This document shows, in pieces, positions 22,001 to 36,079 of a stretch of DNA of 64,000 bases. The notes beneath the pieces are model-generated. The model worked only from the letters and a program-made list of their open reading frames with translations, searched no databases and was not told the DNA's origin. Position numbers and translations under genes: made by a program. Positions within the stretch are counted from its first letter, which is position 1. Every line of letters starts with the position of its first letter. This stretch comes from Tetrahymena thermophila SB210 (Eukaryota > Ciliophora > Oligohymenophorea > Hymenostomatida > Tetrahymenidae). The DNA lies in the NCBI RefSeq assembly GCF_000189635.1, contig NW_002476157.1, forward strand, positions 124,001 to 188,000. Reading direction: 5' to 3'.

Positions 22001-22771
22001 CCATACTTAAATCTAAATAAGTCTCAATGTATTGCTGCTTGTAGTATTAATCAACAAGTAAATAATGGAGTTTGTGTATGTTCAGGATCGAATGTATATA
22101 AGAGCATAGATGGATAATCCTGCTTAAGTAACTGTCCTAACTACATAAATCCAAACCCAAGCATAAAAGAATGTGTTAGTGATTGCTCAATTTTTTAAAA
22201 TTTTGTAAATCCAACTTAAACTAATTCATAGTGTGTTTGCCCTTCTAATTAATAATATATAAAAAGTGATTTTTCTTAGTGTTAATCACAATGTGATTAG
22301 CAATAGTTTCTACATATTAATACTAAATAACTTTATTGTATATAAGATTGTCCATCGAGTATTCCTGGATCAGTCAATCCAAGTTAGTATTATTAAAGAT
22401 GCTAATGCTCTACTTAAACTCCTCTAATAAGTGCTGATATGACTTAATGCGTATCAGCATGCTCTGGTGGTTCTTTTACAAACCTTAACAACGCTCAATG
22501 TGTTTAAAGTTGTAGCTCAATACCTAATTCTATAACTCAAGGAGCTAAATGCATCTGCTAATCAAATTATTTTATAAATTTTGACTATTAAAGTTGTGTT
22601 GAAAGTTGCCCACCATACTCTTAAAATATATCAGGATACTGTAAATGCACTGTTGGTATTGATAATTCTTCTAACTCATGCATCCTAGATAAAAACTCAA
22701 CTTAGAGTTATTCACTTATTTTAAATAATATTTTATTGCTTAATATATTGATAATCATATTATATATTTGA
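19079..22771 (+). CDS. large cysteine-rich repeat protein, secreted and probably GPI-anchored (1,230 aa)
   Basis: A single uninterrupted frame of 1,231 codons with one TGA, at the end. It starts with a clear signal peptide (MLLSLIFFSFSIFQVNG). The body is a string of about 60-residue units with regular Cys pairs, built around C-x3-C, NPTSxGxxCxCS, PYLSxDxxxC and CPxY. Some 18 units can be followed. It ends with a Ser-containing segment and a hydrophobic tail (ILLLNILIIILYI) without basic residues after it, the form of a GPI-attachment signal. The pattern resembles ciliate immobilisation antigens and other Cys-periodic surface coat proteins. The exact family is uncertain, but a disulfide-rich extracellular role is well supported. 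Confidence 0.88.
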
Positions 22772-23716
22772 AAATATAAAAAGTTCATCTTTTATTTTTT
22801 CTACTCAGTGTTTTATAATTTTCTATTTAAAAATAATTAAATTTGATTCAATTTTAAAAATTTATTGAAGATTGAAATATATAATTTATTTCAAATAAAG
22901 ATTGCATTATTATTTTAAATAATTTTATTAATTTATTTTGTAAAATTAAAGTAAAATGCTGTCTGCATTGATAAATTTTCACTCAATAAAAAAGTAATTT
23001 TACAATAAAAATTAATAAAAAAATTTATTAAAAATTGTTAACATTAATTAAATTTAATAAAAATTAAATTTTTTATTGATATTAACGATTAAATCTTATT
23101 AAATTCAGAAAAATTAAAAATAAAATAAATATAATATGTAAAAAAAGATAAATTATTTGCCATGATACTTTGGCTTTATAAAAAATATTGTGGTGATTTT
23201 AAAAAATTATATTTTACCTCAGAATCTATGAATGGATAAGCTTAATTTTTAATTATATAAAATATTTAATACCTTCTATTTTATTGCAATTACTAAGATT
23301 TAAAATAATTATTAAATTTAATTTTAAAAATATTTAATATTATTTCTAAGAATAAGAGAAAACTCATCATACTTATAAATTAAGTTAAATTTATTTGTAA
23401 AACATCTTTTTAGATAAATTAATGGTTGTCAGTGAACACTAATTTAACAAGAAAGCTAATAAATTTAGTGATAAATTTTAGATTTATTTTAAAATACTGC
23501 TTACATGATAAAATAAAATATGCACAATCCAATACAATTAATATTGAATGGCAAAAATTTTTAATTTAATAAATATTAAAAGTTAGTGGTAGAATTGATA
23601 TTAATTTTGTGATATTCAGTAATTAATTAAAACAAAAAGAAATTTATTGTCAAATACAGCTCATTTGCTCGAATCAGAAAACGCTTATTTGCTTTACAGG
23701 GAAGTTATTAATTACT
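22772..23716. other. intergenic spacer
   Basis: AT-rich with no coding signal. Holds the 3' UTR of the surface-protein gene and the promoter of the TTLL gene. Confidence 0.5.
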
Positions 23717-26700
23717 ATGGAATTGTTTGATTAAAGTTTAGTTTTAAGACCTAATTCATAGGCAAGGAAGAATTCATCTGCTAAAAAACATAAATATTAG
23801 TTTCTAAATTATGATACCATGTTAAATAAACCTCTAAATTAAACATTAAAAGGATAATCAAATGGTAATGGTGTATAAAATAGCATTTCAAAGATAATTG
23901 ATGAATAATATTATAGTAACTCAGTACAATATGATATTTCTGATTAAACGATAATTATTTAAAACGAGTCTAATGGTTAATTTAAAGAAAAAAACCGGGC
24001 ATTTTCTCCTGATTTGATAAAAAATGCTTTAAACGAGCAACTTTTAAAAATTAATAACTCAAAAAATAAAATTGATGACTAAAATGAAGCATACAAAGAA
24101 TCAAATTTAAAAAATTTTAGAGATAAAATGTTTTCAGTTGATTTAAATTCAATATTAAGAGAAACTCCCAAATGTAACTCTTCAAGACCAACTCCTTAAA
24201 AAAGCAGGCTATTAAGTTTATCGAAAAAGAGATAAAGTGATTGTGAATCATTAACTCTAATTAATGTAGAATAATTATGTCTTAAAGAAAAGCTCAAAAG
24301 AACGTATCAGATTTAATAAGACTAAAATGGTTTTATTTTTAAGATTTCATAAAATAAATATTTACTAAATTAATTTATAATTAAGAATTAGATCAGTAAT
24401 TTAGGAATACAATAGGGATATCTCCATTTAAAACTACTTTTAGAGTTAAAAAGCAATATAAAACTAAATGTCCTGCAGAAATATTTAATAAAAGAATCAA
24501 CCAACTCGAAGAAAAACTTAATGATAATTCATTTTCTTATTCGACTTAATTTTAAAGTATTATGAAATTATTTTATATGAAATTAAATATTTTAATCAAT
24601 ATAAATTAATATTTTTTAAATGAAAATTTATTTGATATATTGATAACAATAAATTCTTTTTATTTTAAAATGTGAAAATTAAGCTGAACAAAATACTTAA
24701 ATTGGAAAAATAAATAATTTGAATCAAACAACTGAGGAGTAATAAAACAGCTTTTCTGAAGATTTTTTTCCTGTAAATGAAAAGGGAAAGGAAATGAAAA
24801 GTTTAGAAATAAACTATTTAGTTAAAAAGCTAAATGAATAAAAGAATTCAACAAAAGTTGATTTTAAATTCCCTCAATTTAAATCAGAAACGAACAAGGC
24901 TAATACAGATTAAAACAAGGTATTTAATAAAGTACTTCTAAAAGCAAATCTGAATAAAAGCTAAGAATATGATGTATTTTACTTAATAAATAAACTGTTT
25001 ATTTATATAATTTATTTAGAGTAATAAATCTAAAAGTTTGGATTAGAAATCTAATACAGGATTGAAATACTCACAATGTTAGCCAATCTTATAAGTAGAT
25101 AACTCCTAGTAATAGCAATCTAAAAAGAAGATTAAAAAGCACTCAAAATTGATTAATCATTAGCTAAATAATTTTAATTCTTCTTCTCCAGTTAAAAAGA
25201 ACAGTATATAACTTGTTAAGGTAAACAACTCATTAGTTATATAACAGAGTCCCATATTTATGAATCCTGAAATTAAATTAAATTATTCAATATGCTATGG
25301 AAATAACTCTAATCTTATAAGAAGAGTTATGTAAAAAAGGTAACCTTTGTGGAACGAGATAAGTACTACACTTTCTAATTACTAATTTAGGTGGTAACCT
25401 ACTTCTCAAGGCTTCAATTTTCATTCATCTTAAGAAAATCCAAAATATCCTAAAGTATTTAATCATTTTGAGTTTCATAAGCATTTATCAGATAAAGTAA
25501 ATTTATTCATTTTTCTTTTAAAAATGTTTTTTTTAAATATGAATATTTATTTAAAATAAAATTCTTAATTTTAATAGAATAATTAATTTCTGTTAAAAAT
25601 TCTTTTTGAAAATAGATTTAAACTCTTTTCTTTTATTGATTATAAATTTAATTTAACTTTTGAGTTTTTATAATTTAATTATTATTTAAAGAAAATCGAA
25701 ATTTCATAAAATTTATTTTAAAAAAAGAGTTTCTTATTATTTAATGTTGTTAATTATTGTGTAAAAAATAATATTGACGCTTTTGAATTCATGCCAATTA
25801 GTTTTTATTTTGATTTCAATGAAGAAAAATTTGAGAAAGACCTTCAGAAGTTTTCTTATTTGTTTGAGAGACTCAATTTTTACTCTAAAAGTCAGGAAAG
25901 CAAGAAAAATATTCCTTCAGACTAAGAAATAATACAAATTTGTTTAAATGAGTTTAAAGATTCAATAGAAATTTCTAAAGCAATTCATGAACAAAAAGCT
26001 TAAAATAGATTATAATTTTAACCTAAAACTACTATAGATATTGTTGAAAAACAAATATTAAAATAATTCTTGTAAATTTAGGAAACAAATTTTTTGAAAA
26101 GTAGAATGAGTGAAAATCTGCTATCAAATTTTAACATTTGGGTTTTAAAGCCAGTTAACCTGAACAGAGGTAACGGTATAACAATAGTTTAATCTCTCAA
26201 AGAAATTAATAGTGCAATAAGTGTAGGCTTTGAGTAACAAAGTCATGTAGTTTCAGATTTGTAACCATCTTAAAAGCTGTATTTTAATAGCTCTGTGCCA
26301 GTTAGTCCTGCCAAAAAGAATAAAATCAAACCTTTATTTTACTAGTTCATTTTATAAAAGTACATTGAAAGACCTCTACTTTTTCATGGTAGGAAGTTTG
26401 ATATTAGAATATGGGTACTTGTAACTTATACAAATAAATTTCAATATTATTAATCAAAGTAAATATTTAATAATTTAATCTTTTATGTATATTTTAATTA
26501 TTTAAAATTAAGAGAAGGATGGGTGAGAACTAGTGGATATGGTTTTGATTTAAAAACAAGTAACAAATACATTCATTTGACCAATAATGCTATTTAAAAA
26601 AATTCAGAACAATATGGATAATTTGAGAATGGAAATTCAATCAATTATGCAACTCTTAAAAAATATATTAATTCAATGAACAGCAAAGAAAGTGAAGGAG

Positions 26701-27115
26701 TATGGGATGGAATCTAGCAAAAAATAAGAAATATAATTAAGATTACACTTTAAGCTACTTCAGATAAAATTAATATTTTTAATAGAGAAAAATAATTTGA
26801 GCTTTTTGGCTACGATTTTATGATTGACTAGTCTTTTAAACCATGGCTTATAGAAGTGAACACTAATCCATGCATTGAAGAATCTAGTGAAGTATTAAAA
26901 CAAATTCTACCTAGGCTGATAGGTTATATTTATTTTTTCAATATTTTTATAAATTAATTAATAAAATTTGTTGTTTATTTATTTAACTTTTAGATGACAT
27001 GTTAAGATTGACTATTGACTAGTTTTTTAGCAAGCAAACAAACCAAAATTAAAGTTTTTTTCCCTTAATAGGCTACTCTAATGAGGATTCTATTTTTGAG
27101 TAATTTGAAATATGA
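23717..27115 (+). CDS. tubulin-tyrosine-ligase-like (TTLL) amino-acid ligase, 935 aa
   Basis: Seven exons: 23717-24329, 24392-24556, 24684-24973, 25020-25496, 25728-26458, 26513-26922 and 26994-27115, summing to 2,808 nt. The first about 450 residues are a polar, disordered extension. The TTL module follows: IRRVMQKRQPLWNEI and FRWQPTSQGFNF, then NHFEFHKHLSDK. The ATP-grasp core has NIWVLKPVNLNRGNGI (about 655-666), KYIERPLLFHGRKFDIR, TSGYGFDL, LTNNAIQK and FGYDFMID...WLIEVNTNP. These carry the usual nucleotide- and metal-binding Lys, Asp, Glu and Asn, so it should be active. TTLL enzymes add Glu, Gly or Tyr to tubulin tails on axonemes. Which residue is added cannot be told here. A polar insertion of about 35 residues lies between the first and second core motifs. 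Confidence 0.93.
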
Positions 27116-29128
27116 TTACGATATTCAAATAACTATTATTGATTTCTTGATGAAGAAATTTATTGTAATTAACTAAGCACCTTTAATACTTGTAAATACT
27201 AATTTAAATTGAAAGATGAGGGAAATAAACAATCTAAATTAATAGAAATAATTTTAATAATAAAAATGTAAGTAATTATGAGATTTAAAAAAAATGAATC
27301 ATAATTGAATTAAATTAATTAAATTTTATATTTTAACTTTAAAAAGTTCTACTAAAAAATATCTAGTTAATTATATGATGTAAAATTATAGTTAAAAAAA
27401 TAATTAATTATTGTTAAAGAAGAATTTAAATGTATAGATTGATTGTTATTTATTTATTTATTATTTTCAAATATATTTGATAAAAGAAAATTAATATAAA
27501 ATGAATTAAAATTAGCTTTATTTATTTTTTTATTCTTTTATTATTTTTTTATTGATTTTTAAATTTAAAATAAAATATTTGCTAAAAAAGTTGAAAATCT
27601 AATAACAACTTTTTAGTAAAATAGATAAATTTATTTTGTTGAATTGTTTTTTTTATAAATAAAGTGTCTGTCTATTTTTGATTTCTAAAAATTATTACTT
27701 GCTAGTTAGATAAATATTGTGTTATTAAATTTTATTTTTTATAAATAATTAATTTATAAAATTAGAATTAACAGAAAATTTAAAACTTAAAAAACTAAAT
27801 ATTTTGAATTTATTTTAAAAAAATTTTAAATTGAAATTTTTTACTTCCACGTGTTGGCTAATATTTAAATCACTTTATGCAAAATTATTGGTAGATAAAT
27901 AATCATATACATTTTGTCTTTACTTCAGCTGCCTTTTTAAAAATAAATTGAATTTGAAATAGAGGAGAATTAGAATTTTAATAATATTGCTCTACATCAA
28001 GTATAAAATTTAATAGGTTCATTTTTATTGAATAATTAATATTTTTTTTAATTAATTTGCTTATTAATTTAATTCGTCTCACTTGATTTATTAAAATTCA
28101 TTTGATTACGTTATAAGATTGTAAATTACGTTTATCATTCGGTAAAATTGGATAAATAATATTGTATTCTCTATAATCATTTTGGATAATTTGCTTTTAA
28201 TAAAAATGATAAATAATTTAGAAATGATAGCTTAACGTCTATAAAATTTATGTTCTAATTCAATTTAAAATTCATAGGAGAGCAATTATTAATTTTTAAT
28301 TGATTTTTTTAAATTTTTTGTTTTTTGTTAAGGATATAAAAACAAGAAAGTAAGTAAATTATTTGGAGGAATTTAAAAATTTGAATTAAATTAAATTTAA
28401 TTGACTATCAACAGTATTAGAAAATATAATATATACTTGTTTATTTTATTAGGTTTAAAATAGATTTTTCAAAGTAGAGTTAATTGTAAACTGAGTTTTA
28501 ATGTTTTAAAATTCTAAAAAATGTAAAAAATATAGTATTAATTTTAATAAATTAACTTATGAATATAATTTTGATAATTATGTAAAAATTAAATCGGATA
28601 GATAGAGTAAAAACCCTTTAGCTATTAAAAAAATAAATAAACATATAAATTCGTATTACTAATTATTGATTTGTGCTTAATAAAAGCTTGAAAGGTTTTA
28701 TTGAATTTCTCCTTTTATTTGGGGATACTGAAAGGAATATTTGTAAATAATATTTTTAATGAAGGTAATTGTGATTTTGCTGTCGTTTTCTTGATCAGCA
28801 TGAACTCAATAACTCAAATTTAGAAAAGAAATAAAAAAGAAGAAAAAAATTAGTTGCTTGGCATTGCGATTCTATTATTGTGGACAAGAGACTAATAGAA
28901 AACAATTAAGTGAAAAAAAAAAAAAAACAAATGAGAAAAGATAAAAATATTAATTTTTTTTCCCATTATAAATAATAATTGTGAGTTATCTATAACTATC
29001 AAAAAAATAAGAGTGAATAAGTAAACATACATACAAGCTTAAATACATAACATTTCATTTAAATTAATCAACAATAATACACACTAAAACTTATTGCATC
29101 CATCCTACTACTATTTTTACTTTCTAAA
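27116..29128. other. long intergenic region
   Basis: About 2 kb of very AT-rich sequence with long A and T runs. No frame with coding composition was found in either strand. Confidence 0.5.
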
Positions 29129-31432
29129 ATGTAGGACGTGAACACTAGTTAGCAACTTGACGAATTTTTATAGCAGCCTTCATAACAAATACATGCTGCC
29201 CATTTTACTGATTTACCAAATTAAAATTAAATAAAATAATTAACATTTGACTTGTAATAGCAAGCCTCATCAAATAATATTGATCTTCCCAATTTATTAG
29301 ATCTTAATCTAGAAAATCATAAATTTTCTGCATAATAAAATGAAAATCAGCTTACAAAAATGGAAAGCGAAAAAGGTAACAGCGAACTTACTTCAACAGT
29401 TCAAAATGTAGGCAGAATGCAGGTGTTCCCTCCTATTCTAGCTGTAAAAAAAAACGTTTCAATACAAAATAATCATACACAATACTAATACCCCTGTATT
29501 CACTAAAGCAGTGAAGATTTACGTAGCTTAACTTAATCTCAATCTCGTTTTAGTAACAGAAAAACTGAAGCAACCAGTTGCAAAAATAGCATAGGCAGAG
29601 AATATATGTCTTCTTCTTTCTTTTCTGAAGGCGATGATTCAAATTTCTCAAGAAAAAATTCTGATGCCACTGCTCCTGCTGCTTATAATCCATCAATTAT
29701 ATCTACTACTAGTGAAACTACGGCATAAAAAAATTCAATTAAATTAAGTAGTTAGTAAAATAATTAAGCTTTTAATCGCTCTTCAAATCAAATAAAGAAG
29801 GCAAGAAACTCCCTTGTCTGCATTGAAGATTTAATCTTTTAATAATCTCTATAATTGGAAGAAGAAGAGCCCTAATCTAAGGTAATAAGAGTTTAAATAC
29901 CATCTTAAAACAATAACTTTTAAGATGAATCAGATGTAGTAAATGAAGAAGCAGAAAAAGGGATTTAGTAATAAGTTATTCAATCAATCTAAAATCCATT
30001 AAAATAGTAATCATAGAATAATAACAATAATAATGTTAACAACGAACAAGTTAATCAGTCAATTCAATAGAATGAAGGAAAATAAATTCCAAGCAACTAA
30101 ATTATAAATAATATCATTATCCCTCAACCCGAAATATAGGTATAAACCATTTCTTAAAACCTAAATAATGTACCTGATTTATTAGATGAAGGTTCTTTTG
30201 TAAATATTACTGCTAATAACAACATTCAATATTCTGAGGAATAAAAAAATTAAAATGATTCATCTCCAAAGGAAAACACTGAGAATACTACTGATAAAGA
30301 AATGCTAGACAAAAATTTGTCAGATGCTTAGAGTGAAAAGAGACCTTAAATGAACGTCCTTCCTCATCTTAACGAAGATGAAACAAGCAGTGATGACCCT
30401 GAAATGATTAAACCAGTAGGTTTTACAATTCATATTGATCATGAAGAGTGCTACGAAGATGGAGATAACACTTTAACTTCGACTAAAAGAAAACGCAACA
30501 AAAACCAAGTACTCTCATACAAAAACCATAATTATAAATAAATTACTTATATGGAAGCTTGGAGTCGTGTAAAAACTATGGATTTAAGCAAAGAAAAAAA
30601 ATTATTGATGGCTATAAGAGATAGCACTTATCAAGGCCAAGGAATCTTCAGTAGAGTCTTCACATTTTGTACAAATAACTCTTCTAAGATTTTATAAACA
30701 TCTGCTTTGAATATCGAAAGAGATTAAATACTGGCATTTTCGAAAGTAGCTTTTGATACAAGCGATTCTCTGCATGTAAATATGATTTACACAATTTATT
30801 GTTCATTGAGAAATACATAATACTGCCCACTCTATGGCCCACACTGGTTGACTATTGGCTTTAGACATGTTAATCCTAAATAAAATTTTGATATCGCTGG
30901 AGTCTTTGGAGCTTTATAGATTCTTGCATTTATTTTCTGCTATAAAGAGTACATATTAGACGTTGTACAATAAATTGATGTTTTAAATAAAAAAAATGAA
31001 GAAATTCGCCACTAACCTTAGATAAATAATTAATAAAATCAAAATAATTAAAACTCTTAAAACCACAATAACTCTTAAAATTCCTCTTCAATGAACTGCA
31101 ATAACAACATATTTTTACCTGATAAACTCCGCTTAAAAGAAATAAACCTTTGCGTAGTGATGCAAGAAATTACAAAGCATGTTCTAATTTGGTTAGAAAA
31201 GGGATTGCTAAATTAAATGATCAATGTAGAGAAGAGTGTTATCAGCGTAGTGAATAAGATGTATTTTGCAACATTTTATATCTTTTATGAGAACTTCAAA
31301 AGAGAAAAATCTGGTTTCCTTTCTATCTCTATAGCTTTTAAGACAACAATAGAATAAGTTGAGCAAAATCCCTTCCAAGCCTTAGAAGTTTTCAAAAAGA
31401 AAATAGGTCTATACTATAAACTCCGTGATTGA
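29129..31432 (+). CDS. ELMO-domain protein with long low-complexity N-terminus (767 aa)
   Basis: An intronless frame of 768 codons. The first about 450 residues are polar, rich in Ser, Asn, Gln and Glu with poly-Asn stretches. The C-terminal part from about residue 470 matches the ELMO/CED-12 fold. The strongest landmark is CPLYGPHWLTIGF followed by AGVFGALQILAF near residues 565-600, which is the signature YGPHWxxIGFQ...RGxGxLGLLxLLYF block. A Gln/Asn-rich insertion at about 630-660 separates the last helices. ELMOD-type proteins act as GAPs for ARF/ARL GTPases, including ciliary ARL proteins. The catalytic Arg expected in ELMOD GAPs (a WxxxxxRGxG context) appears replaced here, with FDIAG in that place, so GAP activity is uncertain. 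Confidence 0.82.
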
Positions 31433-32843
31433 ATTAAAAATAATAACAAATTGTCTATATAAACTTCCAAAGCTATATTAACCTAAAAACTAAATAACTA
31501 ACTAACAAATGATAAAAATAATTTTCCTCTTCCACATAAAATAATAAATATAATTAAATTAAAGATACTTACTTACTTATTAATACACATCAAATTTAAA
31601 ATAAAAATGTTCTAGCAATTAAACTATTTTTAAAAATTGATAGAATTTTTCTTTGAGTAAATTAATTGCCATAATAATTATAAAAATAATTTCTAATAAA
31701 AATTTAACAATAAAATTTCCTTGAATAAAAAGCTAAGTAGAATTCAATAAATAAATAATCAAATAGATAATTAAAAAATTCAATTAACAAATAATAAAAA
31801 ATAATTATCATTTATAATAATTAATATATTTAAAAACAATAATTTAATATACTTTTATCTATCTATCTCTCCCTCCTTCTAACATCAACATATTTATTAT
31901 AATATTCTCTTTCATACACCATACAAATATTTATGTTTATTTATTTGAATTATTAATTTATACTTTTAAACTACTAATATTTATTTCATCTCTTTTAAAG
32001 GTTTTTTTTAAGCAAAAATTAATTATTATTATTATTTTTTCGTTTAAGTAAAACAATTATAAAATTTTTTTTAAAATTTAAAGTTTTATTTTATTAAGGG
32101 GAAAAAAAAATTCTTAACATAAGTTTGCATCCTCTTTTTGGTTTTCTAATAAAATTTAAGATAAATATACATTTTAAATTGTTAGAATTTATTTGAATAT
32201 TTAAGTTATACTTAATATCTTTATAAAAAGAACTTTAAAATTATTTATCTAAAGCTTAATTTATTATCATTATCTATTTTTTTTATGATAATTAAGTTTA
32301 TTATGTTTGTTTTCAAGTACATTACAGTATCTAAACACATTTATTAATTTGTTTAAAAAATTATAATATCTAATCAAATAATTAAAGTACTTATGATTTA
32401 TTATTTTTCAAAATATCTTTGAACATTTTATTTATAAATATTCTAAAATTATTTGATCAAATTTATGCTTTATTTTTTTTATTTTATTAAATATTAAATT
32501 TAAATATTCTAAACTTGTATCATACTAATATTTAATAAGAATAATTGATAATACTTTTTCAAATAAATTTCTTTATAAAGTTTAAGCTTGGTCTATATTC
32601 TGATATAAATAAGGGCATACCATACCATTCAATACTTCTATACATTTTTTCTATGTTATTTTAAATATAATTCATTACCAGATTTATTTGTGAATTTGAT
32701 AATTTCAAAAATTTATTTTTTTGATAATTTTTAAAAGAACTTTATAAATTTTTTTGAAAAGACAACAATTTACTAATATTAAAATAAAGATAGATTTTTG
32801 AAAATAAGGATTAGAGTGAAATATATAATTTAGAGATTAGCAG
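31433..32843. other. intergenic spacer
   Basis: About 1.4 kb of AT-rich sequence without coding signal between two genes in the same orientation. Confidence 0.5.
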
Positions 32844-35800
32844 ATGTCAAAATAAAATAAAGCGATTGAAATTTTCTTAAGAGTTCGTCCAGCTAAAAAG
32901 ACATATAATGGACTTAGTAAAATAACTTTTAAGATTTTATTTAGGCTAAAATTTTATAGAAATCATAAAAATAAAAATTAGCTGTTGATGAAGAATCAAG
33001 TAAAGTAGAGTTTAAGATACCTAAAGACTAGCAGTCTGGTTACATTAACAACACTAAAGAGCACTATGAATTTATATTTGATAAAGTATTTGATTAAAAA
33101 ACTAAATAAGAAAAGATTTTTAAAAATGTTGCATAAGATGTTTGCGATTAGGCTCTAGAAGGTTTTAATGGAACTATTTTTGCATATGGTCAAACTGGTT
33201 CTGGTAAAACTTTTACAATGACTGGTGGTCCGGATAGGTATTTAATTAAAGAGTTTAAATAATAACTATTCAATTACAACATTACATATTAGTTTTAAGA
33301 TCTTATGTTAGAATACTTATTTCATTAAGTAATTTATAAATTAAATTTTATAATCAATAAAGTTATGAAGATAGAGGTATCATTCCAAGAACTTTAAGTT
33401 ACCTTTTTTAAGAAACCAAAAAGAAAGAAGATGCTTTTTATTAAATTTCTATTAGCTATATTGAAATATATAATAATTCTGGTTACGATTTACTCGATGC
33501 AAACCACTCTGCAAAAAAACTAGAAGATTTAACTCCAGTTATTCCTCGTGAAACTGAAAATGAAGAAATTATATTAAGTGGGTTGTCAATTCATAAAGCA
33601 TAAACTGAAGAAGATGCATTAAATTTATTGTATATTGGTAAACTCAAATTACAAAAATTTCTTATAAAAATAAAATTAGCTTTAGCAATAGCAAGCATAT
33701 ATTTAACATTATTCTAATCTATTAATATTAAAACTATAATATAATATAATTTTTATTACAAAAAGGTGATTTGAATAGAGCTGTGTGTGAAACTCCAAAG
33801 AATGATGTTTCAACAAGAAGTCATTGTATTTTTACTATAATGATAGAAAGCAGAAAGCCAAATAGTGATGTAAAAACAATGAGTAGAATTCATTTAGTAG
33901 ATCTTTCAGGTTCAGAAAGAATAAAAAATACAGGTGTAGAGGGGAAATTAGAAAAGGAAGCAAGAGGAATTAACTTAAGTTTGCATTTTTTAGAGCATTG
34001 CATTGTTTGCCTTAATAAAAGAGCTTAAGGAGAAAATATTCATGTTCCTTATAGAAATTCCTTGATGACACTTATTTTACGTGATTCATTAGGTGGTAAT
34101 TGTAAAACGAGGATGGTTGCAACAGCTAGTGCAGAAGAGCCTGATGCTCTTGAAAGTATAGCAACATGTAAATTTGCACAAAGAGTAGCTTTAGTTAAAA
34201 ATTATGCAGTTCGTAATGAATCAGTTGACCCAGCTGTCATAATAGAAAGATTAAAAAGAGAAAATGCTGCTCTAAAAGCTGAACTCAACATGCTCAAGGG
34301 AGAGAGTATTTAACTAAATTAAAATATACAAAGAATAATCTTAAAATTTTTTGATAGATGCAAAAGATAAACTAGATTCAGATGATATTGAGGCTTGTAG
34401 GACTAAAGTGGAATAGTTTCTAGCTTCACGAGATCCTTCTCATTAAATTATACTCAGTAATTTATTTTTAATAGAATTAGTTGTATTTTCTATGAATTAT
34501 TTTATAATCCAATTAGGTGATAAACTAATGATTGATGAATGCTTTTACTAACTAAAGCACAAATATAATGCCCTATTAAAGAAAGGTGGTAATTCAGATA
34601 ATACAGTTGAGGATAATTCCTCATAAGTTTAACCACAAAAAAGCTAAAACAATCCATCAAAATAAAATAATAATCCTCCTAAGGAAGATGCAGCTGATAC
34701 ATCGCATCTTTCAGAAGAAATAAAGAGATTAAAGCTGTTGGTTTTATAAAGAGATAACGAAATTATGATTTTACTCAACCTTATTAATAAAAATAAAGAT
34801 AATAAAAATGGATAATAACTTTCAATTCCAGTATAAAGAGAAAGTTAGAATGAAATGGCAAGCGAGTTAGCAAGCAGTATTGTTTAAGAGCCAAAAGAAA
34901 TTAAATTTCCTTAGTATGAGCAATTAAAAGAAGCATCTTAAATTCCTGCACATAAGTACCAGTAATCTGTTTCTTCACAAAATGAGTTTTAATCTTAGGT
35001 TTCAACTTAGCTAAGAGGTGGCGTAGCAAGCATGGACTATTCTTCGCAGAAAGGTGCATTCACAGATTTAAACTAGTCTTCAGCATAAAAATCTAATGTA
35101 ATTATTTTTTAAATTATTTAAGTCTTTGCTATAAAAAAAATAGACATATTAAACAGGATTAGATGTAACTGATGCATAATCTATAGTAACATAGGCAAGA
35201 TAAGCTCTTATACAAAGTAAATTTGAATGCATTATATTAAAATAAAATATTTCTTTCAAAAATAGATAAGGAGATTAATGATATGCTTTTAGCTCCTCTA
35301 AATTTGACTAATGAATAACTAATGGATAGGGCAAATTGTCTTGAACTTTTTAGAAGAAGTTATAGAAGAAACTAGGTCATGGAAGATAACAAGCTTGTAC
35401 TTAAAGATAAATTTGAAGTTGCTAGGAAAATGGGACAAATCGTGAATGCAGCAAGAAGCAAAATAGATTAATTGAAATAGAAGGTTAACTTAATAAATAT
35501 ACAACTCTCATTTAAATTAAATTTTTTATAGATTTAGGATTTGAGAAAGGAAATGGCTTTAAAAGGACTTAGTAATGATAATGAAGAAGAGCTTGTACAT
35601 CCTTAAGAAGGAGAGATACTCTCACAAATAGAAGAATAAAAAAGAATGTATTTCTTATCACATTTGAATTCAAATAAAAAAAGAATTAATTTTTTTAATT
35701 TTGCTAAAAAGATATAAAGAAAATTTCAATTAGCTAAAGGACATAAAAGCAGAAATAGAAAGCATTTAAAAAATGCTTGAAAAAAATAAAGATAGAATGT

Positions 35801-36079
35801 AAAAAGATTTTGAAAAATGGTTAGAAGCAATGATGTAGCAAAGATAGGCTTTAACAGATAATGGATAGTAAAATGGTCTAACCCAATCTAATATTAGCTC
35901 TAATAATAACCAAAGTATGATGTCACAATAAATGTAATAGGTAAAATTTTAATTAAATTAACTACAATCTTTAACTAAACCAATAAAAATTAAAGACTTT
36001 AAGTAAAGTACGTGATAAAGAAGTAGAGAAAAAGCTGCAAGCTTTCTACAAAGCAAGAGATGAAATCTATAAAAATTGA
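32844..36079 (+). CDS. KIF6: kinesin-9 family motor, KIF6 type (847 aa)
   Basis: Eleven exons: 32844-32916, 32982-33237, 33363-33637, 33766-34305, 34358-34456, 34517-35097, 35144-35216, 35266-35483, 35532-35647, 35712-35940 and 35996-36079, total 2,544 nt. The N-terminal motor starts at [12 protein letters not shown]. It has the P-loop [11 protein letters not shown] (about residues 93-101), switch I region NDVSTRSH, switch [10 protein letters not shown] (Ser replaces the usual Ala) and [19 protein letters not shown]. After the motor, [18 protein letters not shown] and the Pro/Gln-rich and coiled tail match the layout of KIF6 rather than KIF9, down to the C-terminal [11 protein letters not shown] helix. 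Kinesin-9 motors act on the axoneme central apparatus and in ciliary motility. All introns are GT...AG. Confidence 0.93.

Noticed and set aside
32917..32959. A shorter first intron in the kinesin gene
   Set aside because: Phase does not match the following exon. Acceptor 32981 gives the correct frame into the motor domain.
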